Source of the DNA: Pseudothioclava sp033100795
Lineage (GTDB): Bacteria > Pseudomonadota > Alphaproteobacteria > Rhodobacterales > Rhodobacteraceae
NCBI RefSeq assembly: GCF_033100795.1
Contig: NZ_JAWLVI010000004.1
Span: 272,037-336,036 of the forward strand
Reading direction: 5' to 3'
Length of the DNA: 64,000 bases
This document shows, one piece after another, positions 62,490-64,000 of this stretch; within the stretch, counting starts at the first letter, position 1, and each line of letters starts with the position of its first letter. The notes below the pieces were generated by a model that ran no database searches, was not told where the DNA came from, and was given only the letters and a program-made list of their open reading frames with translations. The translations under genes were made by a program, and so were the position numbers.

Positions 62490-63566
62490 ATGCTCAGTCG
62501 CCTGCTGCTTACTCTGACTCTCGTGTTGGCTGCCTGCAACACACGCCCGGGGCCCGAGGTTCTGGCTCCCGATGACGGGGCCCTGCCTGCAGGTGCCCGC
62601 ATCGTGCAGGTGCTGACAGTGACAACTCGTGCACCCGATGCGCAATCGCCCGGTGCCTATGGTGCAACCCGCGCCACCAGCCCGAACTGGCTGGAATATG
62701 AGGTCTCGGTGCCGCCAGGCCATAAGCCGGGGCGGATCGAATGGCCCGATGGGGCCAGCGATGCCACGAAGAATTTCACCGTGCGCAAGCAGACCGAGCT
62801 CAGCCGCGAGGGTTTTGCCGGGCGACTGCCGCGCTCGGGCGTGGGGCTCTATATCCACGGATTCAACACGCGCTATCAGGAGGCGCTCTATCGGGCCGTG
62901 CAGCTTTCGGTTGATGCCCATCTGGAGGGTGCGCCGGTGCTCTTCACCTGGCCCTCGGCAGGTAATGCGGGAGCCTATCTTGCCGACCGCGATGCTTCAG
63001 ACTTCTCTCGTGCAGCCCTCGCCGATCTGCTCGGGCTCCTGACGAAGAACCGTCGTAGTAGCGAACCTGTACCAGTGCTCGCCCATAGCATGGGTGCGCG
63101 GCTGACGATGGAGACGCTGGTGCAGCTGCGCCTCGCCGGGCGAGGCGCCGTTCTTGACCGGATCGAGCTGGTTCTGGCCGCACCAGACATCGATATCGAC
63201 CTCTTCCGTGCCCAGATGGCGACCTTGGGCCGGATGAAGCATCCGATCACGGTACTCGTCTCATCAGATGACCCGGCACTGAAACTCTCGTCGCGGCTGG
63301 CAGCTCGACGGATGCGGCTAGGACTTGCCGACGTGCATGATCCGGCTATCCAGCGTCTCGCGGTAGAGACCGGGATCCGAATTGTGGATATCACCGATAT
63401 CACAACCAACGATTCTGCCCATAGCCGCTATGTCGGCCTTCTCTCCGGTGAGGCCGGGGCGATGGACAACAATACCCTATTCGGCGGGATGCGTCAGGCA
63501 GGGGCCTTCGTTTTCAACCAGGTTGGCGGTGTATTTACTGGGATTGGCGGTGCATTGACGGAATGA
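62490..63566 (+). CDS. DUF900-type alpha/beta-hydrolase lipoprotein
   Basis: A 358-residue envelope lipoprotein. Lipobox LAAC puts the lipidated Cys at residue 16. The hydrolase core runs from YIHGFNTRYQEALYRAVQL (oxyanion side) to the nucleophile elbow LAHSMGARL with Ser200; LVLAAPDIDIDLF likely carries the Asp and SRYVGLLSGE the region near the His. It is the last gene of the exporter operon, six bases after the YhhJ-like gene. This partner is not part of the E. coli yhiI-rbbA-yhhJ set. It might act on the exported lipid or ester, or simply be carried along. Confidence 0.85.
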   Translation: MLSRLLLTLTLVLAACNTRPGPEVLAPDDGALPAGARIVQVLTVTTRAPDAQSPGAYGATRATSPNWLEYEVSVPPGHKPGRIEWPDGASDATKNFTVRKQTELSREGFAGRLPRSGVGLYIHGFNTRYQEALYRAVQLSVDAHLEGAPVLFTWPSAGNAGAYLADRDASDFSRAALADLLGLLTKNRRSSEPVPVLAHSMGARLTMETLVQLRLAGRGAVLDRIELVLAAPDIDIDLFRAQMATLGRMKHPITVLVSSDDPALKLSSRLAARRMRLGLADVHDPAIQRLAVETGIRIVDITDITTNDSAHSRYVGLLSGEAGAMDNNTLFGGMRQAGAFVFNQVGGVFTGIGGALTE

Positions 63567-64000
63567 CATGTCAGACAGACTTGAGCATCAGAAGTCAGGC
63601 CATGGCCACATAGCCTCACTCCGTGCTGTTTCGCAAGTAATCGTTCATAATGGCCGACGCCGCGAGCCGGGAATTGGCGATGGCGAGAAAGTGAAAAAAG
63701 CCTTGTCTGTTCATCGACGGTCTCGGGGAAGAGGCTAAAACTCTCCTATCATATCCGGGGGGGTGAGGTGCGCGTTTTTTCTCACAGCGTCAGGCATCTG
63801 CCGGAGCAGGTTCAGCGGATCCCTTGTCGGACCTGCGGCGGTTATTTCAGTGCGGAGGGAGCCAACCTGGCACCCAACTCTCTTTTGTGGATGCCGCTCG
63901 TTTTGCAAGGAAATTCTGAACCTCTGGACATGTGATCGAGCGCGTACTTTTGTCAGGCCTGTTTGTGCGGCTGACATTGGCACCGCTGGCCGGTATGGTG
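63567..64000. other. 434 bases at the window end without a recognised gene
   Basis: A few short open frames exist, the longest 82 codons on the minus strand (63735-63983), but with no ribosome site or family match. No tRNA, repeat or clear terminator is visible. The sequence may belong to a gene beyond the edge. Confidence 0.5.

Noticed and set aside
63735..63983. An 82-codon minus-strand frame near the window end
   Set aside because: No ribosome site, signal or family similarity; composition is unlike the neighbouring genes.

Overview
The window looks like chromosome of a member of the Rhodobacterales (Alphaproteobacteria, Rhodobacteraceae-like). It is GC-rich, its genes are tightly packed with many 4-base ATGA/GTGA overlaps, and it carries family markers: the cell-cycle regulator TrcR (DUF1013), COQ9, a stand-alone Hint-domain protein, a TIGR02300 zinc-ribbon protein, a PopZ-like scaffold candidate and a probable speF-type leader RNA before an ornithine-decarboxylase-family gene. 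Family names come from recognising the translated proteins; no database was searched. The species cannot be named from this window.

Positions 1-46620 are ordinary core chromosome. In order: an uncharacterised AAA-ATPase / unknown / coiled-coil trio (minus strand, ATPase cut by the window edge); an M20 peptidase; panB-panC; a peptide-type ABC importer (binding protein, two permeases, fused double ATPase) followed by an aldehyde dehydrogenase and an SDR; an L,D-transpeptidase; a Hint protein; trcR; a secreted RNase T2; COQ9 and a quinone oxidoreductase; rpsU; an Lrp regulator divergent from alanine dehydrogenase; mscL; a GST; an inositol monophosphatase; divergent metR/metF; a thioesterase overlapping a DUF2235 hydrolase; the decarboxylase with its leader RNA and a divergent Lrp regulator; valS; two aminotransferases; an MsbA-like exporter; a YgfZ-like protein; the PopZ-like protein; TolC; protein-isoaspartate methyltransferase; a GntR regulator with an operator-like palindrome; a YgjP-type metallopeptidase; and TIGR02300. 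tRNA-Ala(GGC) closes the block.

From tRNA-Ala rightwards the DNA is accessory and scarred. A serine-recombinase remnant reads into the tRNA gene, as expected at an island attachment site. It is fused through an IS6-family element to the first 59 codons of a Fic-family gene. Next come a compact four-gene minus-strand operon (XRE-cupin regulator, PaiB-like protein, cystathionine-synthase-like PLP enzyme, FMN-binding protein), a divergent B3/B4 protein, and a prophage lysis remnant (M15 peptidase tail, inner spanin, overlapping outer-spanin lipoprotein). A complete IS21-family element sits inside the peptidase gene. On its other side are an unrelated SDR fragment and the tail of a second IS21 element. 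A single N flanked by a 50-base exact duplication at 51617-51717 is probably a scaffolding artefact.

The last 7 kb hold a TetR regulator divergent from a four-gene exporter operon of the YhiI-RbbA-YhhJ type: membrane-fusion protein, double-ATPase/permease fusion, ABC-2 permease, plus an unusual fourth gene for a DUF900-type alpha/beta-hydrolase lipoprotein. The final 430 bases hold nothing I recognise.
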